Assembly (NCBI GenBank): GCA_016199495.1
Contig: JACQGQ010000073.1
Coordinates: forward strand, 1 to 35,487
Direction of reading: 5' to 3'
Length of the DNA: 35,487 nt
Source: Chloroflexota bacterium
GTDB taxonomy: Bacteria > Chloroflexota > Dehalococcoidia > Dehalococcoidales > UBA2162
The notes beneath the pieces were generated by a model. It was not told where the DNA came from and made no database searches. It saw nothing but the letters and a program-made list of their open reading frames with translations. The first letter of the stretch is position 1, and each line of letters begins with the position of its first letter. This document shows positions 1-8,404 of this stretch, piece after piece. A program made the translations under genes and the position numbers.

Positions 1-71
1 ATCAACTGTTTTCGGACAGCCTCATTAGGTGTATAAGAGAGGCTTAGCCCCTCTTGAACTCTCCTTCCTGC

Positions 72-1685
72 CTAGCGAGGTTTAACCGAGACCTCGTTCA
101 GCCTGGCCAAGCCCATTGGATTAAGGTTGTAACCGCTAACATAGGGCTTGACCAGGATATAGTTCTCCCCAAACCACAAAGGCAGGCTGGCGGCATTCTC
201 AACCAGCTTTTGTTCCGCCTGTTGATACAGCGCCAGGCTCAATTTACTGTCGGGTTCGACGCCGGCTCTGTCAAGCAAAGCATCCACCTCGGGGTTACTA
301 TACTCACCATAGTTACTATCGGAGCCGCTATGAAAGAGAATATCCAGGAAGTTCTGCGGGTGTGGGTAGTCGGCAATCCAGCCTATCTCAAACATCTCGT
401 CCTTCTCTTCTTTGAGGTTATAAAAGAACCGGGATGGCTCGAGCTGCCTTACTGTTACCTCTACCCCCAGATTCTGTCGCCACTGGTGAATGATAGCTTC
501 CAGCTCCTGAGATATTAAGCCACCCCAACCCGAGGTGGTAATGGTGATTGGCGGCAGTTTAGAGACATCACCATACCTGGATTCTCTGATTAACTGCCTT
601 GCCTTAGCTACATCATAGTTCAGTCCGGGCAAATCTTCATTGAAACCGGGCATACCGGGGGGCAAAATACCGTCGGCCGGCTGCGCCATATTCCTGACTA
701 CCAGAGAAACCAATTTATCTTTATCTATCGCCTGAGAGAAGGCGCGGCGGATATTGACATCATCAAATGGAGGCTTGGTCGCATTGAAGCCGATATAGTG
801 AAAGCTTAGCTCGGGGACTATTATCAGCTCGCGATAAAAGGGGCCGGCTTTGTCGGTAACTTTATCGATGTAGTCAATATAGACATCGGTGATATCGATT
901 TTACCGGTCTCATACAGATTCATCGGCACACCGCTTAATATCTGAAAAACAACCGAATCAACCTCAGCCCGCTTGCCGTAATAAATTTCATTCCTCTCCA
1001 AGACAAGACGGCTATTATCATCCCCCTCTCTTAATCTAAAGGGACCGCTGCCATTGGGACGGCGCCACCACTCTCGGCCCGATTCCACATTGGCTCTATC
1101 GACGACAAAGGCAGTGGGATAGGTCAGCTTGGATAAGAAATAGGACTTGGGTGCGTCTATCGTTACTTCAAGGGTATAATCATTGATGACCTTGATGCCA
1201 CCAATCTCCCTGTTGCCACCGGCTAATGCTTCCCTTACCCCAACGATATCACCTAGGTAGGTAGAGGCGGTTAGCGAGCCAGTAGCCGGGTCAGAGGCGC
1301 GCTCCCAGGAATACTTAAAATCTCTGGCTTTAACCTCGCGACCGTTATGAAATCTGACACCGCGCCGTAAATAGAAGGTATAGGTTCGGCCATCATCACT
1401 AACGCGCCACTCCCGGGCTATATCCGGGGCTGGTTCCAGATTATCATCGAGACGAAGCAAGCCGCCAAATAGCTGCATGATATATTGGTGGGAGCGGGCT
1501 TCTCCGGAGACAGCCGGGTCAAGCGTGTGCGGGTAGTCGCTGTCATAGAGATTAAGGACCTGCTCTTCGGCAACCGGGGTGGGGACTTCTGCTGGCGCCA
1601 GACGGCAACCGCCGGGTAAGGAGAACACCAGCAGGCTGCCGACGACTACTATGGAAAGAACTATATTGATGATTCTTTTTGACAT
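72..1685 (-). CDS. Peptide/oligopeptide ABC transporter substrate-binding lipoprotein (SBP family 5, OppA-like)
   Basis: 537-aa ORF. N-terminal signal with lipobox-like LPGGC; SBP_bac_5-like text (LDPAVSGEARSHQYIMQLFGGLLRLDDNLEPAPDIAREWRVSDDGRTYTFYLRRGVRFHNG). Confidence 0.92.
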   Translation of the reverse strand: MSKRIINIVLSIVVVGSLLVFSLPGGCRLAPAEVPTPVAEEQVLNLYDSDYPHTLDPAVSGEARSHQYIMQLFGGLLRLDDNLEPAPDIAREWRVSDDGRTYTFYLRRGVRFHNGREVKARDFKYSWERASDPATGSLTASTYLGDIVGVREALAGGNREIGGIKVINDYTLEVTIDAPKSYFLSKLTYPTAFVVDRANVESGREWWRRPNGSGPFRLREGDDNSRLVLERNEIYYGKRAEVDSVVFQILSGVPMNLYETGKIDITDVYIDYIDKVTDKAGPFYRELIIVPELSFHYIGFNATKPPFDDVNIRRAFSQAIDKDKLVSLVVRNMAQPADGILPPGMPGFNEDLPGLNYDVAKARQLIRESRYGDVSKLPPITITTSGWGGLISQELEAIIHQWRQNLGVEVTVRQLEPSRFFYNLKEEKDEMFEIGWIADYPHPQNFLDILFHSGSDSNYGEYSNPEVDALLDRAGVEPDSKLSLALYQQAEQKLVENAASLPLWFGENYILVKPYVSGYNLNPMGLARLNEVSVKPR

Positions 1686-1775
1686 TTAGCTTTATAACAG
1701 AATATATACCTAATATAGCACAGACCTTCCCTGCCTGCCTACTGACCGGGGTGGCCGCTTTACTGCCTTATGAAC

Positions 1776-3074
1776 TTATGGTTCCGGCTTAGCCTTTGGG
1801 GGTTTGGCCAGTAACACCAGGGGTATTGCCGGCAATGTCGCCAGGGCAAATATCTGCCAGGCAAGGCGGTAGCTTCCGGTAATATCGAAAATCCATCCGG
1901 CAATAACCGGGCTGGCCAGCCCACCCAGCATACTTATGGCCATCATCAATCCCATAATGCTACCAAAGTTGCTTGTGCCAAAATAATCCCCCTGCAGGGC
2001 TGGCCTCAAGGGTATTGGTCCGCCATAGCCGGGACTATAGATGAGCAAGAAGGGTACAATAAGCCACACTCGGGCGGCATCTATGAAGGAGAAAATGAAA
2101 AGCCCGCCAGTTTGAAGGAGGAGTGATATGGCGATAAGGTATCTTTTATTGGTGAAATCGCCAAGAAAACCAAAACCCAGTCGGCCAATCAGGCTGGATA
2201 GGGTCATACCGGCAACGGCGCTAGCCGCTATCGTTGTCGGCACCCCCGCGTTTTCCAGATAGGGTACGATGTGCACCATCACGGCGCTTGTTCCTATATT
2301 TTGAAAGAAAAAGACGAGGGCAAGCAGCCAAAAAGCTCGTGTCCTTAGTGCTGCCTTAACCGTAAAATCTGTGGCTAAAGAATCTGGAGCTTGCCCCACT
2401 ATTTCACTCGATGAGCGGCTGTTCGGCACATTGACTGCCTCATTTATTGCGCTCCTGGTTTCGCCATCGGGAAGATAACCGTAGTGACCGGGTTTATGTC
2501 TCATCAATGAACTGAGGGGTAGGCCAATGACCCAGGCGGCAATCCCCATGATAATCAGGCTCGTTCTCCAGCCGAACTGACTGATGGATAGGGCGACTAA
2601 CGGCACCAGAGTGCCGCTGGCGCCAAAACCGACATACATGAAAGTCATGGCCCGGCTTCTTTTCTTGATGAACCAGTTGGCGACGGCTACGTTCATCGCT
2701 ACAAAGGAACCAAAGCTGATGCCGATAGCGATAATCAAGAACGAGCCATAAAATGCCCACAGGGAGTCAACGCGGCTCATCCATAAAAAGCCGAGACCAA
2801 CGACACTCCAGCCGGAGAGCATCAGCTTCCTCGGTCCTACCCTATCAACCAGGAAACCGACGAGCGGGCCCGAAATACCCCCTTCGAGCCTCTGCAGGAC
2901 AAAGGCGACAGATGTAACGGTTGCCGTCCAGTGGAAGGTAGCCCTTATCGGGTTAAAGAAAACGCTAAAGCCATAAAAGAATGTGCCGCCGACAAAGAGA
3001 TTGATGGTGGCGGAGGCCAGTACTATCCACCAGCCGTAGAAGATTTTTCTCTTTTTGGGCATCACTGTCGGCAA
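1776..3074 (-). CDS. MFS transporter, monocarboxylate/oxalate-formate-like (paralog 1 of 3)
   Basis: 432 aa, multi-TM, 'KKRKIFYGWWIVLASATINLFVGGTFFYGFSVFFNP' N-terminus and 'GFLVDRVGPRKLM' MFS loop motif. Confidence 0.9.
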   Translation of the reverse strand: MPTVMPKKRKIFYGWWIVLASATINLFVGGTFFYGFSVFFNPIRATFHWTATVTSVAFVLQRLEGGISGPLVGFLVDRVGPRKLMLSGWSVVGLGFLWMSRVDSLWAFYGSFLIIAIGISFGSFVAMNVAVANWFIKKRSRAMTFMYVGFGASGTLVPLVALSISQFGWRTSLIIMGIAAWVIGLPLSSLMRHKPGHYGYLPDGETRSAINEAVNVPNSRSSSEIVGQAPDSLATDFTVKAALRTRAFWLLALVFFFQNIGTSAVMVHIVPYLENAGVPTTIAASAVAGMTLSSLIGRLGFGFLGDFTNKRYLIAISLLLQTGGLFIFSFIDAARVWLIVPFLLIYSPGYGGPIPLRPALQGDYFGTSNFGSIMGLMMAISMLGGLASPVIAGWIFDITGSYRLAWQIFALATLPAIPLVLLAKPPKAKPEP

Positions 3075-3217
3075 CCTTTACCTGTCTCTGACTAGAGGCT
3101 TTTGTCGCTGGGGTCTGGGAGTCATGTCTGCAGGACGAGCACCGTCACGAATGGACGGAATAACTCTTGCGCTATAGAATAGCGGAATATGCCGAAATTT
3201 ACAATCTGGGAAGCTGA

Positions 3218-3306
3218 GATTGTTTAGTAACCTATCCCCCCGGCCCCCTTCCCTTAAAGGGAAGGGGAAAAAGGGGGTGAGGGTGTTAGTCATTGAGCAA
3301 AAACTC
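3218..3306. repeat. Dispersed hairpin-rich intergenic repeat, copy A
   Basis: gattgtttagtaacc left end shared with copy B; cccttcccttaaagggaagggg hairpin; tagtcattgagcaaaaact right end resembling copy D. Confidence 0.6.
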
Positions 3307-3311
3307 CCAAC

Positions 3312-3330
3312 CCCGTATTAAATACGGGGG
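3312..3330. terminator. Perfect short hairpin (ccccgtatt-a-aatacgggg)
   Basis: 9-bp stem with 1-nt centre, intergenic, next to repeat copy A. Function as a terminator is not established. Confidence 0.35.
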
Positions 3331-3448
3331 AAGCTAAAACCGAGGCTTTTGAAGATTAAACAGCCTCGTTAAGAAGTGGGCGGTGATAAGCTGTGATTTC
3401 CCGGGGGAGTTTGCTATACTTATCGCAGTAATTGAATCAGGAGAGGCG

Positions 3449-4261
3449 ATGTCTTACCAGGCGGACTTATCGTTCCTGGACCGGGCGGAAATCCTGGAGA
3501 TTATCTTTCCGGTCGTTTATTCCCCTTTTTATTTGCCCGATGACGCCCGCTTTTCTCCGGCGGCTGTGCCCGCTTATGCCATCGAGGTTGAAGAGGGCAT
3601 TAAGATTGGTTGCGGATTCTGGATTAGTGGTCAGGAATGCCCTTCCGTCCTTTATTTTCATGGCAACGGGGAAACGGTAGCCAGCCATGACTGGATTGCT
3701 CCCCTTTACCATGAAAGAGGTATAAATCTTTTTGTGGCTGATTATCGGGGCTATGGTGACAGTGATGGTAAGCCAACCATTGCTAACATGATTGGCGATG
3801 CTCATACTATCTTCCAGGGATTCAAGGAGATAATCGAGCAGGAAGGCTTTAAGCAAAGCCTTTTCATCATGGGACGTTCCCTGGGTAGTGTCTCTGCCAT
3901 CGAGCTTGCCTTTAATTATCAGGATGAAATTTGTGGCTTGATTATTGAGAGTGGGGCGGCTAACAATTTCCGTCGCCTCTGGGATTACCTGGGGGTTGCC
4001 GACAAAGAAACCATTTTCAGTGAGGAAAGCCTCTTCTTAAACAAGGTCAAGATGAGACAGGTTCGGCGGCCGACCCTTATCATTCACGGCGAGTACGATG
4101 AGATGATCACGATCGACGAGGGGAAGGAGCTTTACCAGAGTTCGGGAAGCCGGGACAAAGAAATCCTGATTGTTCCCGGGGCTGGCCATAACGATATCAT
4201 GCTGGTGCAGCCGAGCCTGTATTTCGACACAATTGAGAAGTTTATCAAAACCTATGGCTAG
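3449..4261 (+). CDS. Alpha/beta hydrolase (serine hydrolase fold)
   Basis: ORF 3383..4261; ATG at 3449 is preceded by SD 'aggagag'. Nucleophile elbow GRSLGS, 'LYFHGNGETVASHDW', 'HGEYDEMI', 'GAGHND'. Confidence 0.87.
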   Translation: MSYQADLSFLDRAEILEIIFPVVYSPFYLPDDARFSPAAVPAYAIEVEEGIKIGCGFWISGQECPSVLYFHGNGETVASHDWIAPLYHERGINLFVADYRGYGDSDGKPTIANMIGDAHTIFQGFKEIIEQEGFKQSLFIMGRSLGSVSAIELAFNYQDEICGLIIESGAANNFRRLWDYLGVADKETIFSEESLFLNKVKMRQVRRPTLIIHGEYDEMITIDEGKELYQSSGSRDKEILIVPGAGHNDIMLVQPSLYFDTIEKFIKTYG

Positions 4262-4292
4262 ATAAGTAAAGATAGCCAGGGAGGATGAAAAC

Positions 4293-5138
4293 ATGGAACA
4301 GCTAATTGGCAGAGCCGCCAGGGATTTAGTTGATGCCCAATATGCGATTGCCCTGACCGGAGCCGGTATTTCAACCGAGTCCGGGATTCCTGATTTTCGG
4401 GGGCCTTCCGGTGTCTGGACGAAAAACCCTGAAGCCGAAAGAAGAGCCTACCTGGGCTACCAGAGATTTATGGCAGACCCCAAGAAGTGGTGGGAGGAAA
4501 GGTTAGCCAATCCCGGTTTGTTAGGAGACCTGGGCGCCGTCATGCCCAACGCTGGCCATTATGCTCTGGTTGAACTTGAGCAGTCAGGTATCATTAAATG
4601 CGTCATCACCCAGAATGTCGATGCCCTTCATGAAAAAGCGGGGACGAAGAGGCTCCTCGAATATCACGGCAGTACCGCCAAGCTAAGGTGCGTTGCCTGC
4701 GGCTTAAGGTTCAGGCGAGATGAATTTGATTTGTCAAGGCTATTAGAGGAAAAGCAATTGCCTCCCCATTGCCCCACGTGCCGGGGAGTAGTAAAATCCG
4801 ACGGCGTTTCCTTCGGCGAACCAATTCCCGGTGACGTGGCTCATCAAAGCCTGGAAGAAGCCGGGAAGTGCGATTTGATGCTCATTTGCGGCACTTCGGC
4901 GGTGGTTTATCCCTTTGCCAATTTGCCGCGAATAGCCCGTGAGAGAAGAACGGAGATGGCAAGAAAAACGGGAACGGGCATATCTGCCGTGAGAAAAGTC
5001 GCGGCAGTAACCATAATCGAGGTCAATGCTGACCCGACACCTTTAACCGAGGAAGGGGTTTCCGATTACCTGATTCAGGGGAAGACCGGGGAGATTTTAC
5101 CGGCGATAGCTGCCGCGGTAAAGAGGCTGAGAAAATAA
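4293..5138 (+). CDS. Sir2-family NAD-dependent protein deacylase
   Basis: ALTGAGISTESGIPDFRGPSGVW, TQNVDALHEKAG, EYHGS, Zn cysteines CVAC/CPTC, GTSAVVYP. Confidence 0.95.
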   Translation: MEQLIGRAARDLVDAQYAIALTGAGISTESGIPDFRGPSGVWTKNPEAERRAYLGYQRFMADPKKWWEERLANPGLLGDLGAVMPNAGHYALVELEQSGIIKCVITQNVDALHEKAGTKRLLEYHGSTAKLRCVACGLRFRRDEFDLSRLLEEKQLPPHCPTCRGVVKSDGVSFGEPIPGDVAHQSLEEAGKCDLMLICGTSAVVYPFANLPRIARERRTEMARKTGTGISAVRKVAAVTIIEVNADPTPLTEEGVSDYLIQGKTGEILPAIAAAVKRLRK

Positions 5139-5171
5139 GCGTCTGGAGTCTCAGGGTCAGCCAAGCGGGCT

Positions 5172-5765
5172 ATGGAAGAGGGCGAAGGCATGGAGCAGCC
5201 AGCCACGGAAGTGAACATTAACCAGGCTAAGCTGGTTATCATCCAGGGAGATATTACCCGTCAAGCTACGGAGGCAATTGTTAATGCGGCCAACTCAAGC
5301 CTGATGGGGGGTGGTGGTGTCGATGGTGCCATTCACCGCGCCGGTGGCTCCACCATCCTGGAGGAATGTCGGCAAATCGTCTCCCGGCAGGGGCGATTGC
5401 CTGCGGGTAAAGCGGTCATTACCAGCGGCGGAAATCTCACAGCCAGGTTTGTTATTCATACCGTCGGGCCTGTCTGGCGTGGGGGTAATCAGGGAGAGCC
5501 GGAGCTACTGGCCAGTGCCTATCGGGAGAGCCTCAGAGTGGCCGCTGCTAATAATTTAGGCAGTATTTCCTTTCCGTCAGTAAGCACCGGCGTTTACGGT
5601 TATCCCGTGGCGGCAGCGGCCAGGGTGGCTCTGGGCACGGTGGCTTCATTTCTCCAGGAGCGGCCTACCTCAATCAAAGAAGTAGTTTTTGTGCTCTTCG
5701 ACCCGGTTACTTTTGAAAAATACTTGTCGGTGCTCGGGGAGATAGCCGGGGGGGTGAGAAAATGA
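5172..5765 (+). CDS. Macrodomain protein (ADP-ribose / O-acetyl-ADP-ribose binding, MacroD-like)
   Basis: IIQGDITRQATEAIVNAANSSLMGGGGVDGAIHRAGG, SFPSVSTGVYGYP. Start may be the second ATG at 5190. Confidence 0.94.
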   Translation: MEEGEGMEQPATEVNINQAKLVIIQGDITRQATEAIVNAANSSLMGGGGVDGAIHRAGGSTILEECRQIVSRQGRLPAGKAVITSGGNLTARFVIHTVGPVWRGGNQGEPELLASAYRESLRVAAANNLGSISFPSVSTGVYGYPVAAAARVALGTVASFLQERPTSIKEVVFVLFDPVTFEKYLSVLGEIAGGVRK

Positions 5766-5860
5766 AATACCCCGGCAAGCTGGTGGACATTCTCGGAACT
5801 TTTTATAAAGTCTTGTCACTTCTGGCTAAGGGCTACCCCCTGTTACCTGGGATTGTTTAG
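5762..5860 (+). pseudogene. Short ORF (MKYPGKLVDILGTFYKVLSLLAKGYPLLPGIV*) overlapping the macrodomain stop (ATGA) and ending inside repeat copy B
   Basis: Direct translation. The stop is the TAG in the repeat end 'gattgtttagtaacc'. Possible remnant of a truncated gene. Confidence 0.35.
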
Positions 5861-6050
5861 TAACCCCTCACCCTTAATCCCTCTCCCCTTATGAAGGGGA
5901 GAGGGAAGAGATTTTAGAGAGGGGCGAAGCCCCTCTCTTAGACCCCATGTCGGGGAAGCCCGAAGGGGGCTAACGCCCCCTTCGGAAACCCTAATTCTCC
6001 CCCTTCCCTTAAAAAGGGAAGGGGGCAGGGGGATAGGTTATTAAACGGCC
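5851..6050. repeat. MITE-like inverted-repeat element, copy B
   Basis: Left end gtttagtaacc and right end ggttattaaac are imperfect inverted repeats. Interior has stacked hairpins, including perfect 10-bp cgaagggggc-taac-gcccccttcg (5961-5984) and gaggggc-gaa-gcccctc. Confidence 0.65.
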
Positions 6051-6079
6051 TCTATTACCCGGGATAGCCCTTCTCTCTG

Positions 6080-6733
6080 ATGACCAGTGTTCGCTGCCCA
6101 CAGCACGACAGCGCCGAGATAAGGTATAATCGATTGGGTCTAATCAGGTCGGTAAAGGTTTTTGCCATGCACCATGCGCTGAAGCTATACAGTCGATACC
6201 AGCAATCAGTTCTCCGGTACTATATCTTCCAGGCTAAGTGGGCCAGGTTACCCTTGGTCGGGAAGATGGTCAGAAGGGTCGCCAATCTCTACGGCAAAAA
6301 GGCGCATGGCGCCTACCTGCTCACCCATGATGAGGCTAATGAGATAGTAGACATTGCCGAAGGGCTGGCTCTGGGTCCCTGCGCCTGCCGGACCGTGTTC
6401 CCTAATTGCGATAGCCCGATAAGTGCGGAGATAATGGTCGGGCCCAGCCGAAACATTTTCCTGGACGAGAAAGCGCACGATTATCGGGAGATAACGAAGC
6501 AGGAGGCCAGGGACATCTTGAGGCAATGCCACCAGAGTGGACTGATACACACCATCGTCAAATGCCGGCAGGGTTTCTACGCGATCTGTAACTGCTGCGC
6601 CTGCTGTTGTGTCCCGCTGAGGCTTAACCGGCAATACGGCATAGGCAAGGCTTTCAGCCGGGACAACGGTATCGTTCAGCAGTTTAAGGAGCAACTCCGA
6701 GGGGGAGCGAAGCCGCCAATACCTTTGAGATAG
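6080..6733 (+). CDS. Cys-rich 4Fe-4S ferredoxin-like protein
   Basis: 217 aa with GPCACRTVFPNC and CNCCACCCVPLRL cysteine clusters. Start uncertain (weak SD at 6080). Confidence 0.7.
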   Translation: MTSVRCPQHDSAEIRYNRLGLIRSVKVFAMHHALKLYSRYQQSVLRYYIFQAKWARLPLVGKMVRRVANLYGKKAHGAYLLTHDEANEIVDIAEGLALGPCACRTVFPNCDSPISAEIMVGPSRNIFLDEKAHDYREITKQEARDILRQCHQSGLIHTIVKCRQGFYAICNCCACCCVPLRLNRQYGIGKAFSRDNGIVQQFKEQLRGGAKPPIPLR

Positions 6734-6785
6734 GTTGGTTTAGCTGAGACAGGATGGCGGAATGTTCAGCCCCTGATTGGTGCCT

Positions 6786-7382
6786 CTAACCAGCGGCAAC
6801 TTCTACCCGTGTCAGGTATTTGACAATAGCTTCCTCAAGTTCTGCCGGTTTGAAGCCGCGCGGGCCGATTGCTCCCGGATAAACTACTCGTCCATCCAGC
6901 CCGATGAGATAGAGACGGGTCGGGTGGGCAGCATACGTCTGGTTGACGGTATCACCCATCTCGTCCACGTAAGTCGGAATCTCGTACTTCAAATCAGTCT
7001 GGCAGCGGTCGGCGAGCGAGCGTCGTTCCTTAATCGTTTTCGGGTCATACACTGCTGGTGCCGTGGTCTCTGGCAGCCGCCACCCATCCAGGGGGTGAGC
7101 TTCTCGAATATAAATATCGAGGAATTGGATGCGGTCGTGATAGCGCACATAGAGGTCGTGGAGACTGACCGTCCCCTTGACGTAAGGCGGTCAGGTATAG
7201 CTGCCGAAGATGAGTGCCACCGGCTTTTGGCCGCGAAAGTCGGAGAGGCGAACGGGGTTCTCGCCGTTGACGTCATACAGCTCGAAATCCGGGGCAATAT
7301 CCCCCTCTTTGGGGGCAAGAGCATCTAACCGCTCCTGTTCCGCCTTACGTTCTCTGCGGTATTTATCGACATCGAATGCCAT
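6786..7382 (-). CDS. Predicted selenoprotein: iodothyronine-deiodinase-like / thioredoxin-fold protein with in-frame TGA (Sec) at complement 7191..7193
   Basis: ORFs 7191..7382 and 6786..7148 are in the same frame. Read-through gives ...PVALIFGSYT-U-PPYVKGTVSLHDLYVRYHDRIQFLDIYIREAHPLDGWRLPETT... GSYT[U/C]PP and YIxEAHxxDGW are deiodinase-family signatures. SD gaggagg precedes the ATG. Confidence 0.88.
7160..7176 (-). promoter_or_regulatory. Candidate bacterial SECIS hairpin
   Basis: RNA GGGGAC-GGUCA-GUCUCC: 6-bp stem (one G-U) with GGUC in a 5-nt loop. The loop G lies 20 nt after the UGA, similar to the GGUC loop of E. coli fdhF SECIS. Confidence 0.75.
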
Positions 7383-7487
7383 GTTAACCTCCTCTATTAG
7401 TGCCCTTATTAGTGCCCTTGTTTTCCGGGCAAATCGACTATGGCAGAATGATACACCCCGGGTAGCTTTTTGTCAAAATCAGGCTGA

Positions 7488-8303
7488 CTACTTCTTCAGC
7501 ACTTGATAGAGGCGCGCCACGTTCAGGCGCTGTCGCTGCTGTCCCATCGGCGTGTTCTTGCCCTCCCGGGTGTAGGGGTCAATGAAGGGGAGCTTATCTT
7601 GAGCTTCTTCCAGGCTCATCCCCTGGTTCATCGCCGTTGTCACCATATCTATCCAGGCCTGAATGATGGCCGATTGCTGCGGCAGGTAGCTTCGGTCGCA
7701 GAGTTCGCCGTGGCCGGGAACGAGCACGTCAGCCTCCATTTCTTGAAGTTGTTTCAGCGAATCCAGCCATCCGTAAGGCACAGCCTCTCGCAGGGCACTT
7801 GGTACTTTGTAAAAAATGTTGTCCGAGGTGAAGACGACCCTCTCCTCGGGGATATAAACCGCCACCTGGTACGGGGTATGACCGGGGAGGTGAGTGAGCC
7901 GGAAGGTGTGGTCGCCGACGTAGAGGGTCAGCCGTTGAGAAAGGGTGATAGTGGGGGGACGATAGCGGTAATTCTTGACCAGTGCCAGGCTCTCCGGGGC
8001 GGTCTGCCGGAGGCGTTCCTTTAGCTGGGCGACTGAGGCCGCCAGGACGGCTTCTCTGGTGCCTTCATGAGCTATCACCGTGCCCTCAAAAAAGTAGTTT
8101 CCGGTGATGTGGTCGCCGTGAGGCTCGGTGTTTATCAGGTAGCGAACGGGGCCATATTGGGCAATCTCATCCCGCCACTTGATGGCGTCGGCCGGCATCT
8201 GGGGAGTGTCAATCATCACCACCCCCTCCCTGGTGACGACAAAGCCGACATTGCAGCCCTGGAATCCGGTTTCGGCGTAGACATTAGCGGTAATCTTTTG
8301 CAT
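7488..8303 (-). CDS. MBL-fold metallohydrolase (tandem paralog 1)
   Basis: NTEPHGDHITGN, LPGHTPYQVAVY, VPGHGELCD. Confidence 0.9.
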   Translation of the reverse strand: MQKITANVYAETGFQGCNVGFVVTREGVVMIDTPQMPADAIKWRDEIAQYGPVRYLINTEPHGDHITGNYFFEGTVIAHEGTREAVLAASVAQLKERLRQTAPESLALVKNYRYRPPTITLSQRLTLYVGDHTFRLTHLPGHTPYQVAVYIPEERVVFTSDNIFYKVPSALREAVPYGWLDSLKQLQEMEADVLVPGHGELCDRSYLPQQSAIIQAWIDMVTTAMNQGMSLEEAQDKLPFIDPYTREGKNTPMGQQRQRLNVARLYQVLKK

Positions 8304-8404
8304 TATCTTCTCCTTTCAGTGGGCAAGAGCACCACCAGACGGGGCTGCCTTATGCTCGCCGGGCTTGCTCAGGGCTAACCCGGTCTAAAGGTTAGCCCTG
8401 GCGG

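Noticed and set aside
54-518. 154-aa plus-strand ORF
   Set aside because: Antisense to the strongly supported OppA-like lipoprotein.
3078-3293. 71-aa minus-strand ORF
   Set aside because: Largely encoded by repeat copy A; low-complexity translation with no SD or family resemblance.
5851-6050. CRISPR array from the repeated GC-rich blocks
   Set aside because: No regularly spaced identical repeats with unique spacers; the structure is nested inverted repeats.
7191-7193. Treating the TGA between ORFs 7191..7382 and 6786..7148 as an ordinary pseudogene nonsense mutation
   Set aside because: The stop is specifically TGA at the deiodinase catalytic position, the frame and conserved motifs continue intact, and a SECIS-like hairpin follows. 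A nonsense mutation remains possible without genome-wide Sec machinery data.
6777-7328. 183-aa plus-strand ORF over the deiodinase-like gene
   Set aside because: Antisense; the minus-strand reading contains the conserved motifs.
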